Origin: DASXTW01 sp046726275
Lineage (GTDB): Bacteria; Actinomycetota; UBA4738
Reading direction: 5' to 3'
DNA length: 20,005 nt
Assembly: GCA_046726275.1 (NCBI GenBank)
Contig: JBKPAF010000062.1
Span: forward strand, 1 to 20,005
A program made the translations under genes and the position numbers. This document shows positions 6,799 through 14,487 of the stretch, piece after piece; position 1 is the stretch's first letter; each line of letters starts with the position of its first letter. Under the pieces are notes generated by a model. The model did no database searches. It saw only the letters and a list, made by a program, of their open reading frames with translations, and was not told where the DNA came from.

Positions 6799-8103
6799 AT
6801 GAAGCTCGGGATCCTGTGCGGAGGGGGTCCTGCCCCGGGGATCAACTCGGTCATCTCGGCGGCGACCATCGAGGCCCGGAACAGTGGCTGGGAGGTGGTC
6901 GGGATCCTCGACGGCTTCGACCACCTGATCAAGGGCGAGACCCGCTTCGTCATCCCTCTTTCCATCACCGACGTCTCCCGCATTCACGTCCTCGGGGGGT
7001 CGATGCTCTACACATCGAGGGCGAACCCGACGACCCGCGACGAAGGAGCGGAGGACCCGGACTGGCGCATGCACAACACGGTGCGAACCCTGCAGGAGCT
7101 GAGCATCGACTCGCTGGTCACCATCGGGGGCGACGACACGGCGTTTTCCGCCCAGAAGGTGGCCGAGGCCGCGGGCGGCACGCTCAAGGTGGCTCATGTG
7201 CCGAAGACGATCGACAACGACCTCCCCCTGCCCCGAGGCATCAGTACGTTCGGGTTTCAGACGGCTCGCCACGTCGGTGTGGAGATCGTGAACAACCTGA
7301 TGACGGACGCGATGACCACGAGGCGGTGGTTCATCGTCCTCGCCATGGGCCGGTCCGCAGGACATCTGGCGGTACGCATCGGGAAGGCAGCTGGAGCAAC
7401 CCTGACGGTGATCGCGGAGGAGTTCTCCCGGGAGCAGCCGATCAAGCTGTCCCATCTGGTCGACCTGGTCGACGCCACCATCCTCAAGCGCATGGCCCAT
7501 GGGCGGCCCTTCGGCGTGGTCATCCTGTCGGAGGGCATCGCGCTGCGGCTGGGGCAACAGGACTTGCAGAAGGCCATGCCGGACGTCGAGCGCGACGAGC
7601 ACGGCCACATCCGGCTTGGCGAGCTGAACCTGGACGGCGTCCTCGCCGACCTGGTGAAGGAGCGGTTCAGGGATCGAGGGGAGAAGCTCACCATCACACC
7701 GAAGAACATCGGGTACGAGTTGCGATGCGCTCCTCCCATCCCGTTCGACATCGAGTACACGCGGGATCTCGGCTACGGGGCGATCGATTACCTGCGCAAG
7801 CTCTACGAGCAGGAGAGAGGCGAGACCGGGGCCATGATCACCGTCCAGGAGGAGGAGACCGTTCCGCTGCCGTTCGGCTCGTTCACCGATCCCGACACCG
7901 GCCGGCCGCAGGTGCGGGAGGTGAACGTCAACAGCGGGATGTACCGGGTGGCGACCGAATACATGATCCGGCTGGAGCAGGAGGACCTGGACGATCCGGA
8001 GAAGCTGAAGGCGATCGCCGAGGCCGCCCGCATGAGCCCCGAAGGGTTCCGCGAACGGTACGGCTACCTGGTGGAAGCCAGGAACGCGGTTATCGCAGGC
8101 TGA
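6799..8103 (+). CDS. pfp: 6-phosphofructokinase, predicted pyrophosphate-dependent
   Basis: The 434-residue protein has the phosphofructokinase core. GGGPAPGINSVI (8-19) is the phosphoryl-donor loop, IGGDDT (109-114) follows, PKTIDNDL (135-142) carries the catalytic Asp139, and MGRSAGHLA (183-191) is the substrate-binding segment. It converts fructose 6-phosphate to the 1,6-bisphosphate in the cytoplasm. In this family Gly in GGDG and Gly in PGTIDND go with ATP use, while Asp and Lys at those places go with pyrophosphate use and block ATP. This protein has Asp112-Asp113 and Lys136, so I predict a reversible PPi enzyme (EC 2.7.1.90). The length exceeds the 320-residue bacterial ATP enzyme. The ATG is preceded by a GGGAGGAG ribosome-binding site. 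Confidence 0.9.
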   Translation: MKLGILCGGGPAPGINSVISAATIEARNSGWEVVGILDGFDHLIKGETRFVIPLSITDVSRIHVLGGSMLYTSRANPTTRDEGAEDPDWRMHNTVRTLQELSIDSLVTIGGDDTAFSAQKVAEAAGGTLKVAHVPKTIDNDLPLPRGISTFGFQTARHVGVEIVNNLMTDAMTTRRWFIVLAMGRSAGHLAVRIGKAAGATLTVIAEEFSREQPIKLSHLVDLVDATILKRMAHGRPFGVVILSEGIALRLGQQDLQKAMPDVERDEHGHIRLGELNLDGVLADLVKERFRDRGEKLTITPKNIGYELRCAPPIPFDIEYTRDLGYGAIDYLRKLYEQERGETGAMITVQEEETVPLPFGSFTDPDTGRPQVREVNVNSGMYRVATEYMIRLEQEDLDDPEKLKAIAEAARMSPEGFRERYGYLVEARNAVIAG

Positions 8104-8118
8104 CCGTCGGGTCCGGCT

Positions 8119-8571
8119 TCAACCGGCTCGGCGAGCGTCCCGGCGGGTGCCCGTAGGACCCTGGCGGGAACGACGGGGCTCGGGACGTCTCACCGTCCCG
8201 GGACGATCGGTTCGCCTGGCGATCTCGGTTCGAGAGGAGAACGGGGCGGACGCCCTTCGAGCGGTCCGGGAGGCCTGGCCTTCGGGCTCGGATCGCGCAG
8301 CGACCTCGGCCGCGCGCTTCTGGGGAGAGGCCAGGAGCGCCACCATGAACCCGGCGGCCGCCAGGAACACCAGCACGATCGCCGGGGGCCACACGATAGA
8401 GAGCCCGAGCGAGGCCACGAGGATGCCTGCCACCGGGGTCGCGTACAGAACACGGACCGAAGAGTTGTCGGCGATCCAATGGGCGGCCCCCAGCCAACGG
8501 CCGACCCTCCACTGAAGGCCGGCAATGAGGCCAACGGCCCCGACCAACATGAGGAAGACTCCGATCACCAT
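8119..8571 (-). CDS. Hypothetical membrane protein with basic disordered tail
   Basis: The 150-residue product has about three hydrophobic segments: residues 1-20 (MVIGVFLMLVGAVGLIAGLQ), roughly 41-58 and roughly 60-81. A Pro/Arg/Ser-rich, strongly basic tail of about 65 residues follows. I do not recognise the family. The ATG at 8571 has an AGGG-type ribosome-binding site and a good promoter upstream, which supports a real gene. It converges on phosphofructokinase with a 15-base gap and is divergent from threonine aldolase. The tail may contact nucleic acid or acidic membrane lipid, but that is a guess from charge alone. Confidence 0.65.
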   Translation of the reverse strand: MVIGVFLMLVGAVGLIAGLQWRVGRWLGAAHWIADNSSVRVLYATPVAGILVASLGLSIVWPPAIVLVFLAAAGFMVALLASPQKRAAEVAARSEPEGQASRTARRASAPFSSRTEIARRTDRPGTVRRPEPRRSRQGPTGTRRDARRAG

Positions 8572-8600
8572 GGTTTCCCTGCCTTACCCCGCTGTCTTCG

Positions 8601-8630
8601 AAGGTATGCCACCCGGGCTGATCTTGTCGA
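8601..8630 (-). promoter_or_regulatory. Predicted promoter of the small membrane protein gene
   Basis: On the minus strand TCGACA (8630-8625) matches the -35 consensus TTGACA at five of six bases. It is followed after 18 bases by TACCTT (8606-8601), a TANNNT -10. The predicted start near 8594 gives a leader of about 23 bases with a CAGGG ribosome-binding site. It is the best-formed two-part promoter I found in the window. Confidence 0.55.
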
Positions 8631-8697
8631 ATCGAGCGCAAGGCGACCACGAGCGCACGCGGTGGAGCGTATCCCAGAGGGGCGAAAAGGCGGCCTC

Positions 8698-8703
8698 TAT
8701 ACT
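8698..8703 (+). promoter_or_regulatory. Predicted -10 box of a leaderless threonine aldolase promoter
   Basis: TATACT is close to the consensus TATAAT and ends eight bases before the GTG start at 8712. The intervening CGGGCCTC contains no ribosome-binding site. Initiation about seven bases after the box would put the GTG at or within two bases of the 5' end. There is no recognisable -35. Confidence 0.6.
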
Positions 8704-8711
8704 CGGGCCTC

Positions 8712-9761
8712 GTGAGCCCGATCGATTTTCGTTCGGACACCGTGACCAGACCGACCGATGCCATGCGCCGGGCCATGGCCGCGGCGGACGTGGGAGACGA
8801 CTGGTACGGCGACGACCCGACCGTCAACCGCCTGGAGGAACGGTGTGCCGAGGTCACCGGGAAGGAGGCCGCGTGCTACGTGGCCACGGGCACGCTGGCC
8901 AACGAGATCGCCATGCATGTCTTCGTCCGGTCCGGTCACCTGGTCGCGTGCGAGGCGACCTCTCACGTCTGCGGGGTGGAGGTGTCTTCCGCCGCTGCCA
9001 TGTCGGGGATCGCGTTCGCCCGGATCGCGGCTCCGCGGGGGCAGCTCACCGCCGAGCTGGTCGCCGAAGCCCTCCAGCCCGACCCCTACGACGTCGAGGT
9101 GGTGGATCTCCTGTCGCTGGAGAACACGCATCAGGTCGGGGGCGGAACCGTCATGCCCGTGGACGAGCTCCGGGCCATCCGCAAGGTGGCGGAGGAGGCG
9201 GGCGTGCCCGTCTACCTGGACGGCGCGCGCATCTTCAACGCGGCGACGGCCAGCGCCACTCCGGTCGGCGAGTACACGGCGGAAGCGGACGCCATGATGT
9301 TCTCCCTGTCCAAGGGCCTCGGAGCGCCGATCGGGTCGGTGCTGTGCGGGTCTGCCGAGTTCATCCGGGAGGCCCGCCGCGCGAAGATCCTGTTCGGCGG
9401 CGCCTGGCGACAGGCCGGGATCATGGCCGCAGCCGGTTTGATCGCTTTGGGGGAGGGACCGAAACGCCTCCATGACGACCACGTGAAGGCCAGGCGACTC
9501 GCCGACGGCCTGGCCCTGGCCACCCCCGATGTGTTGGATCCGATGTCCGTGGAGACGAACATCGTGTTCGCGGACACTCGATCGATCGGGATCCCCCCGT
9601 TCGAGATGCTGGAACGGCTTCGGGCGGGCGGGGTCCTGGCCAACGTGGTGGCCGGGCGGATCAGGCTGGTGACCCATCGTGACGTCTCGGCGGATCAGGT
9701 CGAGGAGGCCATCCGGGTATGGCGCAGGGTGACAGGGGACACCGGAAGGGGTTCGGGATGA
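8712..9761 (+). CDS. ltaE: Low-specificity L-threonine aldolase
   Basis: This 349-residue PLP fold-type I enzyme starts with FRSDTVTRPTDAMRRAM, the usual N-terminal block of threonine aldolases. It continues with GDDWYGDDPTVNRLE and the GKEAACYVATGTLANEIA cofactor-binding segment (50-67). LDGARIFNA (169-177) provides the PLP-ring Asp, and FSLSKGLGAPIGS (197-209) has the Schiff-base Lys201. It splits L-threonine or allo-threonine to glycine and acetaldehyde, acting as a tetramer or dimer in the cytoplasm. The GTG start fits the family N-terminus. The gene appears leaderless. Its TGA overlaps the next gene as ATGA, so the two are translationally coupled. Confidence 0.93.
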   Translation: MSPIDFRSDTVTRPTDAMRRAMAAADVGDDWYGDDPTVNRLEERCAEVTGKEAACYVATGTLANEIAMHVFVRSGHLVACEATSHVCGVEVSSAAAMSGIAFARIAAPRGQLTAELVAEALQPDPYDVEVVDLLSLENTHQVGGGTVMPVDELRAIRKVAEEAGVPVYLDGARIFNAATASATPVGEYTAEADAMMFSLSKGLGAPIGSVLCGSAEFIREARRAKILFGGAWRQAGIMAAAGLIALGEGPKRLHDDHVKARRLADGLALATPDVLDPMSVETNIVFADTRSIGIPPFEMLERLRAGGVLANVVAGRIRLVTHRDVSADQVEEAIRVWRRVTGDTGRGSG

Positions 9762-10381
9762 AGCTCTTCGGCCCGAGGGATCCGGAGGAGATCGCCGCTC
9801 GCATCCCGCCCGGTCAGCGGCTGGTCAAGGGGTGGCCGGTCCTGCATTTCGGTGCGATCCCTCGCTTCGACGAGGCTGAGTGGACGCTCCAGGTCGCCGG
9901 TCTGGTCGAGAATCCCTACCCCTTGTCCTATTCGCAGCTCAAGACTCTCGGTCCCGTCACGGTGCAGGCGGACATGCACTGCGTGACCGGGTGGACCACC
10001 CTCGACAACGCATGGGAGGGAGTTCCATTCCGGGTCCTGGCCGAGAGGGCCGAACCGAAGCAGGAAGCCGGATGGGTGATCGCCCACTGCGAGCGCGGCT
10101 ACACCTCGAACCTGTCCCTCCAGGCGATGCTGGATGACGACGTCCTGGTCGCCTGGGGACACAACGGCGAACCGCTCGCTCCGGAGCACGGATTCCCCCT
10201 GCGGCTGGTGGTCCCCAAGCGGTACGCGTGGAAGAGCGCCAAGTGGCTGCGGGGCCTGGAGTTCTCGAATCGCAACGAGCGAGGGTTCTGGGAGGTTCGT
10301 GGGTATCACACCCACGCCGATCCGTGGCGCGAGGAGCGCTATTCCTATCAGGAGACGAAGGAGTCCGAGGGCGAACCCTAA
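9758..10381 (+). CDS. Sulfite-oxidase-like molybdopterin-dependent oxidoreductase
   Basis: The 207-residue protein is a single oxidoreductase-molybdopterin domain of the sulfite oxidase/MsrP superfamily, in the short form common in Actinobacteria. VQADMHCVTGW (69-79) provides Cys75, the expected thiolate ligand of molybdenum. It is followed by WEGVPFRVL, AHCERGYTSNL, EPLAPEHGFPLRLVVP, AWKSAKWLRGLEF and the C-terminal ERGFWEVRGYHTHADPWREERY. All are typical blocks of this short group. No Tat signal is present, so it should be cytoplasmic; the natural substrate is unknown. I start at the ATG at 9758 because it has an AAGGGG ribosome-binding site and overlaps the aldolase stop as ATGA. A GTG at 9719 would add 13 residues within the aldolase gene. 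Confidence 0.9.
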   Translation: MKLFGPRDPEEIAARIPPGQRLVKGWPVLHFGAIPRFDEAEWTLQVAGLVENPYPLSYSQLKTLGPVTVQADMHCVTGWTTLDNAWEGVPFRVLAERAEPKQEAGWVIAHCERGYTSNLSLQAMLDDDVLVAWGHNGEPLAPEHGFPLRLVVPKRYAWKSAKWLRGLEFSNRNERGFWEVRGYHTHADPWREERYSYQETKESEGEP

Positions 10382-10388
10382 GGGTCGC
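10371..10388. terminator. Weak hairpin across convergent stop codons
   Basis: ACCCTAAGGGT (10375-10385) is palindromic, and with flanking GCG/CGC it gives an imperfect stem with one bulged A. It spans the TAA of the oxidoreductase and lies just before the TAA of the convergent endonuclease IV gene. No T tract follows on either strand, so termination is only suggested. Confidence 0.25.
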
Positions 10389-10389
10389 C

Positions 10390-11235
10390 TTACGTGGGGA
10401 GACCGGCCAGCCTCCTGAGCGTGGCGATGTTCCTAGCGTGGTCCTCCAGGCGCCCCGGCGTTTCGCAGATCACCGCGCACCGCTGCACCGCCGGATGGGC
10501 CAGGATTGCCCGGAACCCCTTCTCGCCGATGTGCCCCCGTCCGATGTGCGTGTGGCTGTCCCGATGGGTTCCGCGCGGGAACTTCGAGTCGTTGGCATGG
10601 ATCACCCGGAGCAGGCGGGAGAGCCTGAGGCGGGCGACCTGATCGAAGCAGTTCCGGACTCCCTCGGCCGTGTCGAGCGCATATCCGGCCGCGAACAGGT
10701 GGCACGTGTCCGCGCAGAGGGCCAGCCGCGGATGCCTGCCGGTCGCGTCGAGCAGTTCGCGGAATTGAGCGAACGTCGAAGCGACGGAGCCTGCTCCGCC
10801 AGCCGTCAGTTCCACGATCACAGCAGTGGCTTCTGCCCTTTCCGCTATGGCTCTGAGTGATGCCGCCGCGATCTGGACCGCTTCCGATCGATCCGTCGAT
10901 CCGCCGGCCGATCCCGCGTGGACGACGACGCCCGTCGCCCCGATCGACTCGGCCACGGCGAGGGTGGCTCGGGCCAGATCCACCGAGCGGCGCCGAAAGT
11001 CCCGATTGGGTGACGCCACGTTGACCATGTAGGGAGCGTGGAGGACCAACGGGCCGAGCCCTGCGCTCCGCCAGGCCCCTCCGAACTCCCGGGCTGCCGA
11101 GGGCGGCACCGACGGAGAGGCCCATGCCCGTGGGTTGGAGCCCCAGATCTGCGCGGCGTCCGCTCCGCAGGCCCGGGCCGAGTCGATCGCCCCCATCAGG
11201 CCGCCCCGCGTGGGGACGTGGGCTCCGATCCGCAC
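10390..11235 (-). CDS. nfo: Endonuclease IV (apurinic/apyrimidinic endonuclease)
   Basis: The 281-residue TIM-barrel enzyme cuts DNA 5' to abasic sites in base-excision repair. The nine zinc-ligand positions I recall for the E. coli protein are all present at a constant offset of three residues: His66 (LVLHAPY), His106 (VVHAGS), Glu142 (VIVELTAG), Asp176 and His179 (CADTCH), His213 (VIHAND), Asp226 and His228 (DSHTHIG), and Glu258 (ICETPG). The trinuclear site thus looks complete. The GTG start at 11235 shares its G with the TAG of the kinase gene (TAGTG), so it is probably translated by coupling. Pairing a repair enzyme with a wall-sensing kinase is unusual but may only reflect compact packing. 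Confidence 0.95.
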   Translation of the reverse strand: MRIGAHVPTRGGLMGAIDSARACGADAAQIWGSNPRAWASPSVPPSAAREFGGAWRSAGLGPLVLHAPYMVNVASPNRDFRRRSVDLARATLAVAESIGATGVVVHAGSAGGSTDRSEAVQIAAASLRAIAERAEATAVIVELTAGGAGSVASTFAQFRELLDATGRHPRLALCADTCHLFAAGYALDTAEGVRNCFDQVARLRLSRLLRVIHANDSKFPRGTHRDSHTHIGRGHIGEKGFRAILAHPAVQRCAVICETPGRLEDHARNIATLRRLAGLPT

Positions 11236-13070
11236 TAGGGCTGGGTGACGTAGATCGTGACCTGCTGCCCCTGCTCGACCGTGACGCCGGGATCGGGGTC
11301 CTGGTAGACGACCTGATTGCCGCGGGTACCGGGGATCTCCACGACCTTGACCGAGAGCCCCAGCCCCTCGAGCTTCTTGATCGCAGCCTCCCGCTGCATC
11401 CCGACCACGTCGGGCATGCTGAACGTTCGCGGTCCCTTGGAGACGAACAGGGTTACCGTGGATCCCTTCGGTGCTCTCTGCCCGGATGGCGGATCCGTGC
11501 TGATGACCTGTCCCCGGGGCACGTCCGTGCTGAAGTCCTGGGTGGCCTCGACGTGGAAGCCCAGAGCCTCCAACGTGCGTCGTGCATCAGCCGTCGGCTG
11601 GCCGGTCACATCCGGGATATTGACCAGGGGCGGTCCCCGGCTGACCACGATGGTGACGGTCGCGCCTTCCTGGATCTGCTGATCGGCGCCGGGATCCTGG
11701 CGGATGACGCTTCCCTGAGGAACCGAATCATGGAACTCGCGCTTCGTCGCGACCTCGAATCCCGCATCCGACAGGATCTCCGTGGCCTCGTCTTGGGACT
11801 TGCCCGTCACGTCGGGCACCGCAACGAGCCGCCGTCCCAGTGAGGGGATGAGCAGCACGTTCTTTCCCTTGCGGATCTGGGCATCCGCGGCAGGAACCGT
11901 CCCCATGATCGAGCCGGTCGGCACCGTCTTCGAGTACTGACCCGGGCCCGTCCGCACCGCGAGTCCGGCCTCCCGGATGCGGGCCTCGGCTTCCTGAGCG
12001 GTCAGGCCGACCACGTCGGGCACCCGCGTGTAATGCGGGATCGCGTAGACCCAGGTGGCCCATGCTCCCGAGGTCAGGATCACCAGGAGCGCGATGGTCG
12101 CAACGATCCTGCGGACCATACGGGCCCGGCGAGCCCGGGGCGACAGCGACCTGGGGATGGTGACCGTGGGGGCCCGCTCGTCCGGGACGAGCTCGGCCGA
12201 GGGTAGCTGCCCCGCCAGCTCCGCGACCCGGGGCGCCGGCGGGGCCGCCACGCCCGCCTGCAGGATCTCGTTCCGCATCGACCGGGCCGACGGCGGCCGG
12301 TGCTCCCGATCCTTCTCCGTGGCCAGCAGCACGACCTGATCCATCTCCTCGGGAAGCGTGGCCAGGACGGAGGAAGGCGCGGGGACCCGGCCGGAAAGGT
12401 GTTGGTAGGCGATGGAAAGGGACGTCTCCCCGACGAACGGCGTGCGGCCGGTGAGAAGCTCGAACATGACCACGCCGAGGGCATACAGGTCCGTCCGCGG
12501 GTCTGCCGGTTCACCCTGGATCTGTTCCGGTGCCAGGTACTGCACCGTCCCCGTGACGGTGCCCTCGGCCTGGCTCACGAAGGAATCTGCGTAGGCTCGG
12601 GCCAGCCCGAAGTCGGCCACCTTCACCAGACCGTCCCTTGCGATCAGGATGTTCTCGGGCTTGATGTCCCGGTGCACGATCCCGTGGCCGTGGGCGTGAT
12701 CGAGGGCCGCGAGGACCTGAAGCGTGACCTCCACCACCTGCGCAGGCTCGAGGCGTCCGTACTCCGAGAGGAGCGAGCGCAGGTTGGTTCCCTGCACGAA
12801 CTCCATGACCATGAAGTAGGTGCCGTCCGTGGTGCCCCAGTCGTACACGCCCACGATGCTCGGGTGATTGAGGATCGCCGCGGCCCGCGCTTCGCGCCGG
12901 AAGCGTTCGACGAACCCGCGATCCCCGGCGAGCTGTGGATGGAGAACCTTGACTGCGACGTCGCGCGCCAGCACCGCGTCATGCGCCCGAAAGACCTCGC
13001 CCATCCCGCCGGAGGCGACCCGGGTGATGACCTGATAGCGGCCCTCGATGGTGGATTCGATCACTGACAC
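11235..13070 (-). CDS. pknB: PASTA-domain Ser/Thr protein kinase (PknB/StkP type)
   Basis: The 611-residue protein has an N-terminal Hanks-type kinase domain (about 12-270). The glycine loop is VASGGMGEVF (18-27), followed by Lys41 in VAVKVL, the catalytic HRDIKPEN (133-140), DFG (153-155) and the activation segment to LAPEQ (179-183), with Thr171 and Thr173 as candidate phosphosites. A basic juxtamembrane stretch leads to one transmembrane helix (about 321-343). Four extracellular PASTA repeats follow, starting at VPDVVG (350), VPDVTG, IPDVTG and MPDVVG. PASTA repeats bind peptidoglycan or lipid II, so the kinase senses wall state. Relatives usually sit with rodA/ftsW and penicillin-binding-protein genes; here the neighbours are an MFS gene and nfo. 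The GTG start has a GAGG ribosome-binding site. Confidence 0.95.
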   Translation of the reverse strand: MSVIESTIEGRYQVITRVASGGMGEVFRAHDAVLARDVAVKVLHPQLAGDRGFVERFRREARAAAILNHPSIVGVYDWGTTDGTYFMVMEFVQGTNLRSLLSEYGRLEPAQVVEVTLQVLAALDHAHGHGIVHRDIKPENILIARDGLVKVADFGLARAYADSFVSQAEGTVTGTVQYLAPEQIQGEPADPRTDLYALGVVMFELLTGRTPFVGETSLSIAYQHLSGRVPAPSSVLATLPEEMDQVVLLATEKDREHRPPSARSMRNEILQAGVAAPPAPRVAELAGQLPSAELVPDERAPTVTIPRSLSPRARRARMVRRIVATIALLVILTSGAWATWVYAIPHYTRVPDVVGLTAQEAEARIREAGLAVRTGPGQYSKTVPTGSIMGTVPAADAQIRKGKNVLLIPSLGRRLVAVPDVTGKSQDEATEILSDAGFEVATKREFHDSVPQGSVIRQDPGADQQIQEGATVTIVVSRGPPLVNIPDVTGQPTADARRTLEALGFHVEATQDFSTDVPRGQVISTDPPSGQRAPKGSTVTLFVSKGPRTFSMPDVVGMQREAAIKKLEGLGLSVKVVEIPGTRGNQVVYQDPDPGVTVEQGQQVTIYVTQP

Positions 13071-13118
13071 GACACTGCGCCTCGCTAACGAGCCCGGAGA
13101 ACGGCTCAGAGCCCCCTC

Positions 13119-13124
13119 ATTCTA
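13119..13124 (-). promoter_or_regulatory. Possible -10 box upstream of the PASTA kinase gene
   Basis: TAGAAT on the minus strand overlaps the TAG stop of the MFS gene and would start a transcript near 13112, about 42 bases before the kinase GTG. The perfect palindrome GGCTCTGAGCC (13103-13113) lies at the predicted start site and could be an operator. No -35 is evident, and the kinase may simply be read through from the MFS gene. Confidence 0.35.
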
Positions 13125-14324
13125 GGGCCCGGGTGCTGGGCTGCGGCGAAGGCTCGGTGCGCGTTCTCGCTGCCGTAGGAGAGGGACCAGCATGACCGCG
13201 GTGACCGTACAGCCGAACCCGGCCAGCGCGTAGGCGGCCTTCGGTCCGAGCGCATCGACCATCGGACCGGCGAACAGGAAGGAGCCGGCCAGGCCGAGCA
13301 GGAAGACCGCTTCCAGCGCGGCGATCACCCGGCTCCTCACCGCGTCGGGGGAGAGGCGCTGGAACATGACCTCAACGGCCACGTCGACCAGCCCGTCGGA
13401 AGCGCCTGCCACGAGCATCGCCACCAGGACCAGCCAGAACGCCGGGACCAGGGCCACGGAACCGAATCCCACGGCGGTGACCAGGCTGCAGGCCACCAGC
13501 ACGTGACGTTCGTTCGCCTCAGTCAGGAAACGTCCGGCGAGGGATCCGACCAGCGCGCCGATCCCGAACGTCGTTGCCAGGAGGCCGTATCCCGTGGAGC
13601 CGACGCCGAAGGACTCGGCGAGGGGCAGCTCGGCCACCAGCACGCTACCCACGGTCATCGCGAACACGGCGAAGGCCGCGACGGCCGTCCTCAGGGTGGG
13701 TTGGCGCAGAATGAAGGTGATCCCCGCTCGGATCCCTCCGAAGCCCTCCTCTTCGGTTCGCTGGCTGGAGAAGGTCCCGCGCACCGTGGCCACCAGGAGC
13801 GCGGACACCACGAACGTCGCCGCGTTGAACAGGAAGACGGCGGACGAGCCGACGGTCGCAACCAGCAGTCCTCCCAGAGCCGGCCCCGCGAGATAACCGA
13901 CGTTGCTTCCGAACGCGATCGTCGCGTTGGCCCAGGCCAGATCCCCCGCCGGCACCAGGTTGGGCACCGCGGCGCTGGCGGCCGGGAAGAAGGGGGTCTC
14001 GGCCACCGTGGCGAGGAAGGCCAGAACGAGCAGGGGGACGGGCGCCTGAGCGAAGGCCAGGGCGGCGAAGCAGGCGGCTCCGAGGAGCTCGGAGAGGATC
14101 ATCAGACGCCGTCGATCGAACCGGTCGCCCAGTGAGCCGCCCAACGGAGTCAGGAGCCCTCGCGCGCCGAAGGTCACCAGCAACGCCAGGGAGACCCACC
14201 GGGAGGATCCGGTCCGCTCGAACAGCACGAAGAGCAGGGCCGTGAACGCCGCCTCGGTTCCGGTGAGCGAGATGAGGCGGGCCAGCGCGATGCGACGAGC
14301 AGCGGAGCGAGAAGGAGCGTTCAC
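13122..14324 (-). CDS. MFS transporter, MFS_3-type
   Basis: This 400-residue polytopic protein has about 12 hydrophobic helices and the motif A loop GGSLGDRFDRRR (62-73). FLFNAATFVVSALLV before the central loop and the PNLVPAGDLAWANA block (residues about 118-131) are typical of the MFS_3/DHA3 drug-exporter-like group. The substrate is unknown. The GTG at 14324 is preceded by a weak GGA. The C-terminus is short and basic. It lies 51 bases upstream of the PASTA kinase on the same strand and may share its transcript. It resembles the exporter at 167-1396 in family only; the two are far from identical. Confidence 0.88.
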   Translation of the reverse strand: MNAPSRSAARRIALARLISLTGTEAAFTALLFVLFERTGSSRWVSLALLVTFGARGLLTPLGGSLGDRFDRRRLMILSELLGAACFAALAFAQAPVPLLVLAFLATVAETPFFPAASAAVPNLVPAGDLAWANATIAFGSNVGYLAGPALGGLLVATVGSSAVFLFNAATFVVSALLVATVRGTFSSQRTEEEGFGGIRAGITFILRQPTLRTAVAAFAVFAMTVGSVLVAELPLAESFGVGSTGYGLLATTFGIGALVGSLAGRFLTEANERHVLVACSLVTAVGFGSVALVPAFWLVLVAMLVAGASDGLVDVAVEVMFQRLSPDAVRSRVIAALEAVFLLGLAGSFLFAGPMVDALGPKAAYALAGFGCTVTAVMLVPLLRQRERAPSLRRSPAPGP

Positions 14325-14379
14325 GGCACAGGTTCCGATCAGGAGGCCGAAAGGGATGAACCGTCGGCGGCGCCGCTCA

Positions 14380-14394
14380 GCGCTCCTCGAGCGC
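14380..14394. repeat. Perfect inverted repeat in the MFS leader
   Basis: GCGCTC-CTC-GAGCGC has six-base arms around a three-base loop. It lies about 60 bases upstream of the MFS start in the 163-base gap between divergent genes. It could be a repressor site or a leader hairpin. The surrounding sequence is very GC-rich, so a chance origin is quite possible. Confidence 0.35.
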
Positions 14395-14472
14395 CGGCGG
14401 CCGCGAAAGACCTAACGGAACCGTGCCATGCCCGCGAGTGTACAGCGAGTTCGGCAACGGGAAGGTGATCCC

Positions 14473-14478
14473 TACAAT
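14473..14478 (+). promoter_or_regulatory. Predicted -10 box of a near-leaderless promoter for the large membrane protein gene
   Basis: TACAAT matches the -10 consensus at five of six positions and ends nine bases before the ATG at 14488. A weak TTCGGC lies at 14450-14455, 17 bases upstream. The short spacer CGTGCCGGG leaves no room for a conventional leader with a ribosome-binding site. Confidence 0.6.
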
Positions 14479-14487
14479 CGTGCCGGG

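Noticed and set aside
6732..6983. N-terminal extension of the RlpA-like gene to 6983
   Set aside because: It would overlap the start of phosphofructokinase and hide the clear signal peptide that begins at the ATG at 6731.
8104..8150. Possible hairpin with repeated CCGG between phosphofructokinase and the small membrane gene
   Set aside because: CCGG-type self-complementary tetramers are abundant at this GC content, the arms are only four bases, and there is no T tract.
12300..13067. 255-residue open frame antisense to the PASTA kinase
   Set aside because: It is His/Gly/Val-rich with no recognisable motif, and the kinase on the other strand has complete catalytic motifs.
11235..13070. DNA repeat array in the PASTA region
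   Set aside because: The four repeats are protein domains that have diverged at the DNA level. They are not tandem nucleotide repeats or a CRISPR array.
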